Below, in pieces: positions 1-5,875 of a stretch of DNA of 12,217 bases. The notes beneath the pieces were generated by a model. The model did not search any database, had not been told where the DNA came from, and saw nothing but the letters and a program-made list of their open reading frames with translations. The stretch comes from JANOBJ01 sp031411575 (lineage in GTDB: Bacteria > Pseudomonadota > Gammaproteobacteria > Burkholderiales > Burkholderiaceae_C): NCBI GenBank assembly GCA_031411575.1, contig JANOBJ010000145.1, positions 1-12,217 of the forward strand, read 5' to 3'. The number at the start of each line of letters is the position of its first letter. Positions within the stretch are counted from its first letter, which is position 1. The position numbers and the translations under genes were made by a program.

Positions 1-276
1 CTGCGGGTCGACGGCGGCGCCTGCGTCAACGATTTGCTGATGCAGTTCCAGGCCGATCTGCTGGGCATTCCGGTGGTGCGGCCGGCCGTGACCGAAACCA
101 CCGCGCTCGGCGCTGCCTACCTGGCGGGGCTGGCCACAGGGGTCTACAAAGGCACCGATGAGCTGGCGGATTTGTGGCGCACCGAGCGGCGCTTTTTGCC
201 GACGCTGGACGCGGCCCGCGCCACTGAGCTGATGGCGCGCTGGGAGCACGCGGTGCGGCAGACCGCGCTGGCGTGA
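1..276 (+). CDS. glpK: glycerol kinase, C-terminal end (5' truncated)
   Basis: This is the last 91 residues of an ATP-dependent glycerol kinase, the cytoplasmic enzyme that makes glycerol 3-phosphate from glycerol. The frame is open from base 1, so the gene begins upstream of the window. The visible part starts at LRVDGGACVNDLLMQFQAD, matching the E. coli GlpK stretch LRVDGGAVANNFLMQFQSD. It continues with the FGGY-kinase C-terminal motif TETTALGAAYLAGLATGVY, which lines the nucleotide site. It ends at a TGA (274-276) with the usual family tail ending in a W...AV segment. No sign of damage is seen. The next gene is on the opposite strand and converges on it; no intrinsic terminator reading + was found directly after the stop. 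The family call is secure; only the C-terminal fifth of the protein can be judged. Confidence 0.95.
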   Translation: MRVDGGACVNDLLMQFQADLLGIPVVRPAVTETTALGAAYLAGLATGVYKGTDELADLWRTERRFLPTLDAARATELMARWEHAVRQTALA

Positions 277-321
277 GCGGCTGTCGCCTTCACCGGGGCA
301 CGGTTTGCCTGGCCTCCTGTT

Positions 322-340
322 TGCTATTATATTTATAGCA
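322..340. repeat. 19-bp AT-rich palindromic repeat, copy 1
   Basis: TGCTATTATATTTATAGCA has perfect 6-bp arms (TGCTAT/ATAGCA) around a 7-nt A/T centre. It stands out in GC-rich DNA and lies 46 nt after the glpK stop. Two close relatives lie at 3446-3464 and 3627-3645. All three keep the arms and vary only in the centre. I recall similar short palindromes as abundant in Comamonadaceae genomes; that is memory, not a search. A role as a weak transcription stop for glpK is possible, but there is no U-tract. Confidence 0.7.
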
Positions 341-461
341 TTAAATAACCACAGGACGCCGACAACGGCCGTATTTGATGCATAAATGAAGCTTTCAGAG
401 GGTTTTGCAGCCGCCCGTCTGAAACGCCAGTCGCCCGCCCCATCGCCACCGCATCGCCCAC

Positions 462-489
462 AAAAAAGCCCCACCGAAGCGGGGCTTTT
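462..489 (-). terminator. intrinsic terminator of the small exported-protein gene
   Basis: Read on the minus strand this is a GC stem, GCCCCGC paired with GTGGGGC (one G-U pair), closed by a TTCG tetraloop and followed directly by six T. The A/T flanks AAAA/TTTT extend the stem. It begins 19 nt after the stop codon at 509-511, so it serves the minus-strand gene 509-1012. The + strand reading ends in only four T followed by C, so it would be a weaker stop for glpK transcripts. Confidence 0.88.
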
Positions 490-508
490 CACGGTCAACA
501 GAAGACCG

Positions 509-1012
509 TTACTGCTTGGGCGCCGCGGCGTCGGCCGGCGCTGCTTCATCCTCGGGTTTGCGCGGCATGACGGCCATCGAATCGGCCGACGGGCTGCCCA
601 GGCTCGGGCTGGCCGGTGGCTCCGGGTTGGCGGCCATGGGCTGGTTGGCCGCGGCTGCGGCGGGCTGCTCGGGCGCCGCTGCGGCCGAGCTTTGCGCTGC
701 GGGTGCCTCGGTGGCGGCAGCCGTAGGCTGTGGCGCGGCTGCTGGCGGCGCGGTGGCCACGACCGGCTGGCTGGCGATGTGCGCCTGCGCCAGGATCACG
801 ATGCCCTGATCCTGCTCCACGCCTTCGCCGCGCGACAGGGTGCCGGCCCTCATGGCGGCAATCGCTTCGGAGCGGACTTGATCGCGACTGAGCTGGCTCA
901 CGGCGACGGCGGTGTGTTCGGCGTAGTCGGCTTCACCTCCGCCAGCCCATGCAGAACCCGTCGCGGCGACCAGGCCGCACACGAAGGTGACGGCGAGATG
1001 TTTCTTCATCAT
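509..1012 (-). CDS. small exported Ala/Pro-rich protein, unknown function (DUF4148-like?)
   Basis: The protein has 167 residues. A signal peptide of Sec type is clear: MMKK, a hydrophobic stretch to about residue 18, and a cleavage motif AWA-G after residue 23. The mature start carries the stretch SQLSRDQVRSEAIAAMRAG, which resembles the LTRAQVRAEL pattern of the short DUF4148 proteins common in Burkholderiales; this likeness is tentative. From about residue 80 to the end the chain is almost only Ala, Pro, Glu, Gln and Ser, probably disordered. I chose the ATG at 1010-1012 because AAAGGA (1019-1024) sits 6 nt before it; an in-frame GTG at 1025-1027 lies before that Shine-Dalgarno sequence. 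The gene is monocistronic, with its own terminator at 462-489, and diverges from the gene starting at 1229. A periplasmic or envelope location is inferred; the function is unknown. Confidence 0.75.
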   Translation of the reverse strand: MMKKHLAVTFVCGLVAATGSAWAGGGEADYAEHTAVAVSQLSRDQVRSEAIAAMRAGTLSRGEGVEQDQGIVILAQAHIASQPVVATAPPAAAPQPTAAATEAPAAQSSAAAAPEQPAAAAANQPMAANPEPPASPSLGSPSADSMAVMPRKPEDEAAPADAAAPKQ

Positions 1013-1215
1013 GATTATTCCTTTCACGTCAATTGAACAGTGCGGGGCCGACCCCCCTGGTCAGCCTCCCCGGCGTTGGCGTTCCGCCCGCGTGGGCGGT
1101 GCGGCAGTCGCTGAGGTAGTTGTCGTTCAAACGCAGCGCATCCGTCGTTACCAGGTGCTACCAAATACATCGCGCGCGGCGCCGCGCCAAAGCCTCGAAT
1201 CCCGCGCGATGGCTC

Positions 1216-1221
1216 TAGACT
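1216..1221 (+). promoter_or_regulatory. possible -10 hexamer for a leaderless start
   Basis: TAGACT differs from TAnAAT at one position and ends 7 nt before the ATG at 1229. No Shine-Dalgarno sequence precedes that ATG. A transcript starting at or next to the ATG would fit, but no good -35 is visible. Confidence 0.3.
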
Positions 1222-1228
1222 CGCGGGC

Positions 1229-2527
1229 ATGTCCCCACACGCCGCCCCCCAGGACGGAACCACCTTGTTACCGAAGTCACCAATCCGCTACGAAAGCGAC
1301 CCCTGCAACCGGCGCGCGGTGTTGCGTCTGGGCACCGCAGCGGCGTTGGGCCTGGTGGCCGGCTGCGCGGTGCGCGCGCCGGCGGGCAGCGGGGCCGACC
1401 CCTCAGCCAGCGGCGCTACACCAACAGCCAGCGGCGCTACACCACCCGCCAGCGGCGGCACCACGTCCGCCAGCGGACGCCTGCGGCTGATTGGTGAGAC
1501 CACGCTGCCGCACCGGCTGACGTTCAACGGCACCACAGTGGGCGGGTTGTCGGGGCTTGATTTCGATCCCGCGCGTGAACTTTGGTACGCCTTGAGCGAC
1601 GACCGCTCCGACCTGCAGCCCGCCCGCTTCTACACCTTGCGCCTCAACCTCGGCGCACAGGGTTTGCCGACGCCCGAGCTGCTGGACGTGGTAACGCTGC
1701 GCCAGCCCGATGGCACGCCCTTCCCGCGTCGCCAGCGGGTGGCCGACGGGGCGCGTCCGCCCGGTGATGTGGTGGTCGACCCCGAATCCATCCGCTGGCG
1801 CGCGGACACCGGCACGCTGCTCTGGACCAGCGAAGGCGACGCGCGGCTGGGCCTGCCGCCCTTCATCCGCGAGATGCGGCCCGATGGCACGCATCTGCGT
1901 GAGCTCAGCCTGCCGCCGATGCTGCGCTTTGACCTTGCCGGCCAGATCGGCCCGCGCGACAACCTCACGCTCGAAGGCCTGGCGCTCACACCCGACGGGC
2001 GCAGCGCCTGGGCCGCGATGGAAGGCCCGCTGGTGCAGGACGGCCCGGTGCCCGCTGTGGGCCAGCCCGCCGGGCCGTGCCGCATCACCCGCTGGGACTT
2101 GGCCAGCGGGCGCGCGGTGCAGCAGTTCGCCTACCGGCCCGATGCCATCCCGGTGCCGTCGGTACCGGCAGGCGCCGCAGCCGATAACGGCATCAGCGAG
2201 ATCCTGATGCTCGACGCCCACCGCATGCTGGTGCTGGAGCGCGCGTACATGACCGGCGTCGGCAACTCGCTGCGGCTGTACCAAATGGATACGCGCGGCG
2301 CGGCGGACACGCTGGCGCTGGCGTCACTCGCGCCCGGCGCCGCGACCGTTCCCAAACGCCTGGTGGCCGACTTCGGCACGCTCGGCCTGTCGCGGCTGGA
2401 CAATACCGAAGGCATGGCCTGGGGACCGCCCCGCGCCAACGGAGCGCGCACCCTGGTGGTGGTCAGCGACGACAATTTCAACCCCAGGCAGGTGACTCAG
2501 TTCGCGGCCTTTGAATTCACCGAGTGA
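1229..2527 (+). CDS. phytase-like (esterase-like) Tat/lipoprotein
   Basis: This 432-residue protein looks like the 'esterase-like activity of phytase' family (PF13449), a predicted beta-propeller fold. Family marks include GGLSGLDFDP (about 107), YALSDDR, DPESIRW, LWTSEGD, DNLTLEGLALTPDGR, DNGISEIL, LVLERAY, LDNTEGMAWGP and the late VVVSDDNF. The N-terminus has a twin-arginine motif (N27-R-R-A-V-L) followed by a hydrophobic segment and a lipobox LVAG-C46, so it is probably Tat-exported and lipid-anchored. A 21-bp tandem repeat then encodes a Ser/Gly/Thr/Pro linker (about residues 59-83) before the domain. The ATG at 1229 has no Shine-Dalgarno sequence; a TTG at 1265, preceded by AGGACGGA, is an alternative start that keeps the whole signal peptide. 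proC follows 18 nt downstream, so the two may be co-transcribed. The substrate is unknown; true phytase activity should not be assumed. Confidence 0.85.
   Translation: MSPHAAPQDGTTLLPKSPIRYESDPCNRRAVLRLGTAAALGLVAGCAVRAPAGSGADPSASGATPTASGATPPASGGTTSASGRLRLIGETTLPHRLTFNGTTVGGLSGLDFDPARELWYALSDDRSDLQPARFYTLRLNLGAQGLPTPELLDVVTLRQPDGTPFPRRQRVADGARPPGDVVVDPESIRWRADTGTLLWTSEGDARLGLPPFIREMRPDGTHLRELSLPPMLRFDLAGQIGPRDNLTLEGLALTPDGRSAWAAMEGPLVQDGPVPAVGQPAGPCRITRWDLASGRAVQQFAYRPDAIPVPSVPAGAAADNGISEILMLDAHRMLVLERAYMTGVGNSLRLYQMDTRGAADTLALASLAPGAATVPKRLVADFGTLGLSRLDNTEGMAWGPPRANGARTLVVVSDDNFNPRQVTQFAAFEFTE
1405..1476 (+). repeat. 21-bp in-frame tandem repeat (about 3.4 copies)
   Basis: Units begin at 1405, 1426 and 1447, with a partial unit at 1468. 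Units 1 and 2 differ at one base (AGCCAGCGGCGCTACACCAAC against ...CACC), and unit 3 has diverged. The period is seven codons and encodes the motif xASGxTx. It forms the linker between the lipidated Cys and the globular domain of the phytase-like protein, so copy-number change would not break the frame. Confidence 0.85.
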
Positions 2528-2545
2528 CCCGCGAGCAGGACGCGC

Positions 2546-3376
2546 ATGACCACGACCTCCATTTCTCCCCACATTTCCTTCATCGGCGGCGGCAACATGG
2601 CCAGCGCCATCATCGGTGGCCTGCTCCGGCAAGGCCTGACGCCCGCGCAGATCAGCGTGGTCGAACCGTTCGCCGAAGCGCGCGACAAGCTACAGGCGCA
2701 ATTCGGCATCACCGCGTTGCCCGCTGCGGACGCCACGCTGGCCGCCGCGACGCTGGTGGTCTGGGCGGTCAAGCCGCAAACCTTCAAGGACGCCTCCGAC
2801 GCCGTGCGGCCGCACACGGGCCACGCGCTGCACCTGAGCGTGGCCGCCGGCATCCGCAGCGACAGCATCGCCCGCTGGCTGGGTACCGAGCGCATCGTGC
2901 GCTCCATGCCCAATACGCCGGCGCTGGTCGGCCAGGGCATGACGGCACTGTTCGCCCGCGCGGCCGCCACGCCGGCCGACCGCGCCAGCGTCGAACAGGT
3001 GATCGCCACCACCGGCGAGTTCCTCTGGGTCAGCAGCGAGAAGCAGCTGGACGCGGTGACCGCGCTGTCGGGCTCAGGCCCTGCCTATGTGTTTTACTTT
3101 CTGGAAGCGATGACGCAGGCCGGCGTCGACATGGGCCTGCCGCGCGAGCAGGCCCATCGGCTCGCGGTGGGCACCTTTGTCGGCGCCTCGGCGCTGGCGC
3201 GCGCGTCCGACGAGCCGCCCGAGGTGCTGCGCCAGCGCGTCACCTCCAAGGGCGGCACTACCTACGCCGCCATCACGTCCATGGAGCACGACCAGATCAA
3301 GCCGCTGTTCATGCGCGCCCTGCGCGCCGCCGAGCAGCGCGCACAGGAGCTCGGCGACGAGTTTGGCGCGGGCTGA
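2546..3376 (+). CDS. proC: pyrroline-5-carboxylate reductase
   Basis: This enzyme catalyses the last step of proline synthesis: NAD(P)H-dependent reduction of 1-pyrroline-5-carboxylate to L-proline in the cytoplasm. The 276 residues match the usual family length. The N-terminal Rossmann fold shows FIGGGNMASAIIGGL (G14-G16, N17, M18). The middle has RSMPNTPALVGQGM. The dimerisation and catalytic domain has ALSGSGPAYVFYFLEAM (S175-Y181) and the P5CR signature TSKGGTT (233-239). The ATG at 2546 is preceded by AGGA (2537-2540) at 5-nt spacing. The gene starts 18 nt after the phytase-like gene, so it may be the second gene of a two-gene unit, and it converges on ubiA. Nothing looks damaged. Confidence 0.96.
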   Translation: MTTTSISPHISFIGGGNMASAIIGGLLRQGLTPAQISVVEPFAEARDKLQAQFGITALPAADATLAAATLVVWAVKPQTFKDASDAVRPHTGHALHLSVAAGIRSDSIARWLGTERIVRSMPNTPALVGQGMTALFARAAATPADRASVEQVIATTGEFLWVSSEKQLDAVTALSGSGPAYVFYFLEAMTQAGVDMGLPREQAHRLAVGTFVGASALARASDEPPEVLRQRVTSKGGTTYAAITSMEHDQIKPLFMRALRAAEQRAQELGDEFGAG

Positions 3377-3417
3377 CTCAAAAGCTCTCAGTTTGATCGT
3401 TTCTGAACAAAATACGC

Positions 3418-3437
3418 CCGTTGTCCTCATCCAACGG
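3418..3437 (+). terminator. possible weak hairpin downstream of proC
   Basis: CCGTTG (3418-3423) pairs with CAACGG (3432-3437) across an 8-nt loop, 41 nt after the proC stop. It is followed by TCATAGTTT rather than a T-run, so it is a poor intrinsic terminator. The ACGGT within it can instead pair with ACCGT at 3469-3473, enclosing the palindromic repeat copy 2. Confidence 0.3.
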
Positions 3438-3445
3438 TCATAGTT

Positions 3446-3464
3446 TGCTATATTTATAATAGCA
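3446..3464. repeat. 19-bp AT-rich palindromic repeat, copy 2
   Basis: TGCTATATTTATAATAGCA lies in the gap between the converging proC and ubiA genes, 12 nt past the ubiA stop. Its arms are TGCTAT/ATAGCA. It matches the reverse complement of copy 3 (3627-3645) at 18 of 19 positions. Outer arms ACGGT (3434-3438) and ACCGT (3469-3473) could extend it into a larger cruciform. Confidence 0.72.
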
Positions 3465-3476
3465 CTCAACCGTCAG

Positions 3477-4385
3477 CTATCGGAGCCACGCGTAACTCAG
3501 CGCCACGCCGGCAAACACCGTGAAACCGAGCCAGTGATTGAGGCGAAACGCCTTGAAGCAGCCGTCGCGGCTGCGCGTGCGGATCAGCGTGTAGTGCCAC
3601 GCCACCTGGATCAGTGCCACCAAAATTGCTATAATAAATATAGCATTCCATGACCATTCGACCAGCACCAACGACCAGATTGCCAGATAAATCAGGTAGC
3701 TGGCCATGATGGCGGGCACGTCGAAGCGGCCGAGCGTGATGGCTGAGGTTTTCATGCCGATGCGCAGGTCGTCGTCGCGGTCCACCATGGCGTATTCGGT
3801 GTCGTAGGCCAGCACCCAGAACAGGTTGCCCAGCAGCAGCCACCAGGCCATTGCCGGCACTGCCGACCACGCTGTCGAGAGGTTGTGCGCATGGCCACCC
3901 TGCACCGCCGCAAACGCCATCGGAATGCCAAAGCTGAACGCCACACCCAGCACCGCCTGCGGCATCGACACGAAGCGCTTGGCGTACGGGTAGGCCAGCG
4001 TGATCGCCAGTGCCACAAACGACCACATCACCGTGGCGGTGTTGGTGGTGAGCACCAGCCCAAACGCCATCAGCGCCAGCACCGCACCGAGTGCCAGCGC
4101 CTCCTTCACCGACACCTTGCCACTGGTCACCGGGCGCTGCGCGGTGCGCTTGACGTGGCGGTCAAATTCACGGTCGGCCACGTCGTTGATGCAGCATCCC
4201 GCGCTGCGCATGAGGATGGTGCCGAGCACAAACACGGCCAGCAGGTGCCAGCCCGGAAAACCGCCCGCCGCCACCCACAGCGCGCTCAGGGTGGGCCACA
4301 GTAGCAGCAACCAGCCCGCCGGGCGGTTCCAGCGGATCAGGTCCAGGTAGAGGGCTAGTCTTCCAGCAGCGATCGCAGCATCCAT
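3477..4385 (-). CDS. ubiA: 4-hydroxybenzoate polyprenyltransferase
   Basis: This integral inner-membrane enzyme attaches the polyprenyl tail to 4-hydroxybenzoate in ubiquinone synthesis. The 302 residues are slightly longer than E. coli UbiA and align with it along the whole length. The two Asp-rich Mg-diphosphate motifs are intact: NDVADREFD (67-75) and YDTEYAMVDRDDD (D195 to D206). Several hydrophobic segments span the chain, and the tail GCFKAFRLNHWLGFTVF is family-typical. The ATG at 4383-4385 lies inside the end of dps (31-nt overlap) and has no strong Shine-Dalgarno sequence, which suggests translational coupling; no later ATG fits the family N-terminus. A copy of the AT-rich 19-bp palindrome (3627-3645) is read as coding sequence for A248-A253, part of a membrane segment. 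It is the last gene of the minus-strand run. Confidence 0.95.
   Translation of the reverse strand: MDAAIAAGRLALYLDLIRWNRPAGWLLLLWPTLSALWVAAGGFPGWHLLAVFVLGTILMRSAGCCINDVADREFDRHVKRTAQRPVTSGKVSVKEALALGAVLALMAFGLVLTTNTATVMWSFVALAITLAYPYAKRFVSMPQAVLGVAFSFGIPMAFAAVQGGHAHNLSTAWSAVPAMAWWLLLGNLFWVLAYDTEYAMVDRDDDLRIGMKTSAITLGRFDVPAIMASYLIYLAIWSLVLVEWSWNAIFIIAILVALIQVAWHYTLIRTRSRDGCFKAFRLNHWLGFTVFAGVALSYAWLR
3627..3645. repeat. 19-bp AT-rich palindromic repeat, copy 3, inside ubiA
   Basis: TGCTATAATAAATATAGCA is the third copy and lies wholly inside ubiA. Read on the minus strand it spans the last base of N247 and the codons for AIFIIA (248-253) in a predicted membrane helix. The overall alignment to E. 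coli UbiA is kept to within a couple of residues here, so the frame is undisturbed. Confidence 0.7.
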
Positions 4386-4858
4386 GCGGTTTGCTCGTGC
4401 ACCGTGAGGCGCTGGGTCAACAGGTCAGCGGTGGGTTCGTCGCTGGCCTTGTCGGCCAGCGGAAACAGCTCGCGCGCGGTGCGGGCAACGGCCTCGTGGC
4501 CCTTGACCAGGATGCGCACCATCTCCAACGCCTTTGGGGGAGTGGACGGCGCATCCGGCACGCTGGCGAGCTTGCCGAAATCGGCATACGAACCGGGCGC
4601 CACATGGCCCAGCGAACGGATGCGCTCGGCCACCGGGTCCACCGCCGCCCACAGCTCGGTGTACTGTGCCATGAACATCGCGTGCAGCGTGTTGAACATC
4701 GGCCCGGTCACGTTCCAGTGAAAGTTGTGGGTGGTCAGGTACAGCGTGTAGGTGTCGGCCAGCAGGCGCGACAGGCCTTTGGCAATGGCAGCGCGGTCTT
4801 TCTCGCTGATGCCGATGTTGATCGCGGGTGCGCCGCCGGTCTTGGGGGTCTTGGCCAT
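4355..4858 (-). CDS. dps: Dps-family DNA-binding ferritin-like protein
   Basis: This is a mini-ferritin that oxidises Fe(II) with hydrogen peroxide, stores the iron in a 12-mer shell and shields DNA during starvation and oxidative stress. The 167 residues equal the E. coli Dps length. The inter-subunit ferroxidase ligands are visible: H47 in HNFHWNVTG, H59 in NTLHAMF, and D74 and E78 in VDPVAERIRSLG. Their spacing (12, 15, 4) is the same as in E. coli H51, H63, D78, E82. A short Lys-bearing N-terminal tail (MAKTPKTGG) could help DNA contact; this is inferred. The ATG is preceded by GGAG at 8-nt spacing. It lies 61 nt downstream of oxyR on the same strand and overlaps ubiA by 31 nt. OxyR control is likely from known E. 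coli biology and the adjacency, but I cannot point to an OxyR site. Confidence 0.96.
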   Translation of the reverse strand: MAKTPKTGGAPAINIGISEKDRAAIAKGLSRLLADTYTLYLTTHNFHWNVTGPMFNTLHAMFMAQYTELWAAVDPVAERIRSLGHVAPGSYADFGKLASVPDAPSTPPKALEMVRILVKGHEAVARTARELFPLADKASDEPTADLLTQRLTVHEQTAWMLRSLLED

Positions 4859-4919
4859 GACAAATGCTCCACGGGGGTTGAAGGAAAATCGGGGATATGG
4901 GGCGCTGACGCCACTTGGC

Positions 4920-5873
4920 TCACGACAGCCGCTTCACGCCCGGCAGCTCGCAGGCGTAGATGGCGTTGCGGAGCGCGGCGATCGCTTCATAGCGCGTGAA
5001 GCTGCGTCGCCACGCCAGCACCACGCGCCGCATCGGCGGGTCGCCGTCAAACGGCAGGTACTTGATGTAGCCGTCGCCGCTCTTCTTGCGCCCCGATTTG
5101 GTGGCCAGCGCGTCCTTGGGCACCGACAGACGCGGCACCAGCGTCACGCCCATGCCGGCAGCCACCATGTGCTTGATGGTTTCGAGCGACGAGCCTTCAA
5201 AGCTCTTGCGGATGCCTTCGGCGTCGCTCGAAAAGCGCGCGAACTCGGGGCAGACTTCCAGCACGTGGTCGCGAAAGCAGTGGCCCGTGCCCAGCAGCAG
5301 CATGGTCTCGCGCTTGAGCTCGTCGGCGGTGATGGTGTCGCGTTTGGCCAGCGCGTGCTGGGTCGGCACGGCGGCCAGAAACGGCTCGTCATAGAGCTGC
5401 GCGATGGCCAGGCCGGTGTCGGGAAAGGGCTCGGCCATGATGGCGCAATCAATCTCGCCGGTGCGCAGCATTTCCAGCAGCTTGACCGTGAAGTTCTCTT
5501 GCAGCATCAGCGGCATTTGCGGCGTCTTGCTGATGGCCTGGCGCACCAGGTCGGGCAGCAGGTAGGGCCCGATCGTGTAGATGATGCCCAGCTTGAGCGG
5601 CCCGGCCAGCGGGTCTTTGCCGCGCTTGGCGATGTCCTTGATGTTGGCCGCCTGCTCCAGCACGCTCTGCGCCTGGCGCACGATGTCCTCGCCCAGCGGC
5701 GTCACCGTCACCTCATTGGCGCTGCGCTCGAACAACTTGACCTCCAGCTCGTCCTCCAGCTTCTTGATCGCCACCGACAGTGTGGGCTGCGAGACAAAGC
5801 AGGCTTCGGCAGCCTTGCCAAAGTGCTTCTCTCTGGCGACGGCCACGATGTATTTGAGTTCAGTCAGGGTCAC
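4920..5873 (-). CDS. oxyR: hydrogen-peroxide-sensing LysR-family regulator OxyR
   Basis: This transcriptional regulator senses H2O2 through a disulfide and activates peroxide defence genes. The 317 residues start with the LysR winged helix-turn-helix (about 1-60, with HFGKAAEACFVSQPTLSVAIKKLE). The substrate-binding-like regulatory domain follows. The redox motif GTGHCFRDHVLEVC has Cys199 and Cys208, exactly the E. coli numbering, and the family stretch AAGMGVTLVP follows. The start is GTG (5871-5873): it gives the standard N-terminus MTLTELKYIVAVAR, with GAAAG 7 nt before it inside the end of recG. recG stops at 5876, so only 2 nt separate the genes and translation is probably coupled. dps follows downstream. 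oxyR-recG linkage is known from Pseudomonas aeruginosa, where the order is reversed. Confidence 0.97.
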   Translation of the reverse strand: MTLTELKYIVAVAREKHFGKAAEACFVSQPTLSVAIKKLEDELEVKLFERSANEVTVTPLGEDIVRQAQSVLEQAANIKDIAKRGKDPLAGPLKLGIIYTIGPYLLPDLVRQAISKTPQMPLMLQENFTVKLLEMLRTGEIDCAIMAEPFPDTGLAIAQLYDEPFLAAVPTQHALAKRDTITADELKRETMLLLGTGHCFRDHVLEVCPEFARFSSDAEGIRKSFEGSSLETIKHMVAAGMGVTLVPRLSVPKDALATKSGRKKSGDGYIKYLPFDGDPPMRRVVLAWRRSFTRYEAIAALRNAIYACELPGVKRLS

Positions 5874-5875
5874 GG

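Noticed and set aside
386..1036. Open frame on + across the terminator and the small exported-protein gene
   Set aside because: It has no ribosome site and runs through a strong hairpin. The minus-strand gene has a Shine-Dalgarno sequence, a signal peptide and a terminator.
1024..1263. Short open frame on - in the divergent gap
   Set aside because: There is no ribosome site or recognisable product; it is best read as a non-coding divergent promoter region.
1403..2284. Long open frame on - opposite the phytase-like gene
   Set aside because: The + strand frame has coherent family motifs and a signal peptide; the opposite frame has neither.
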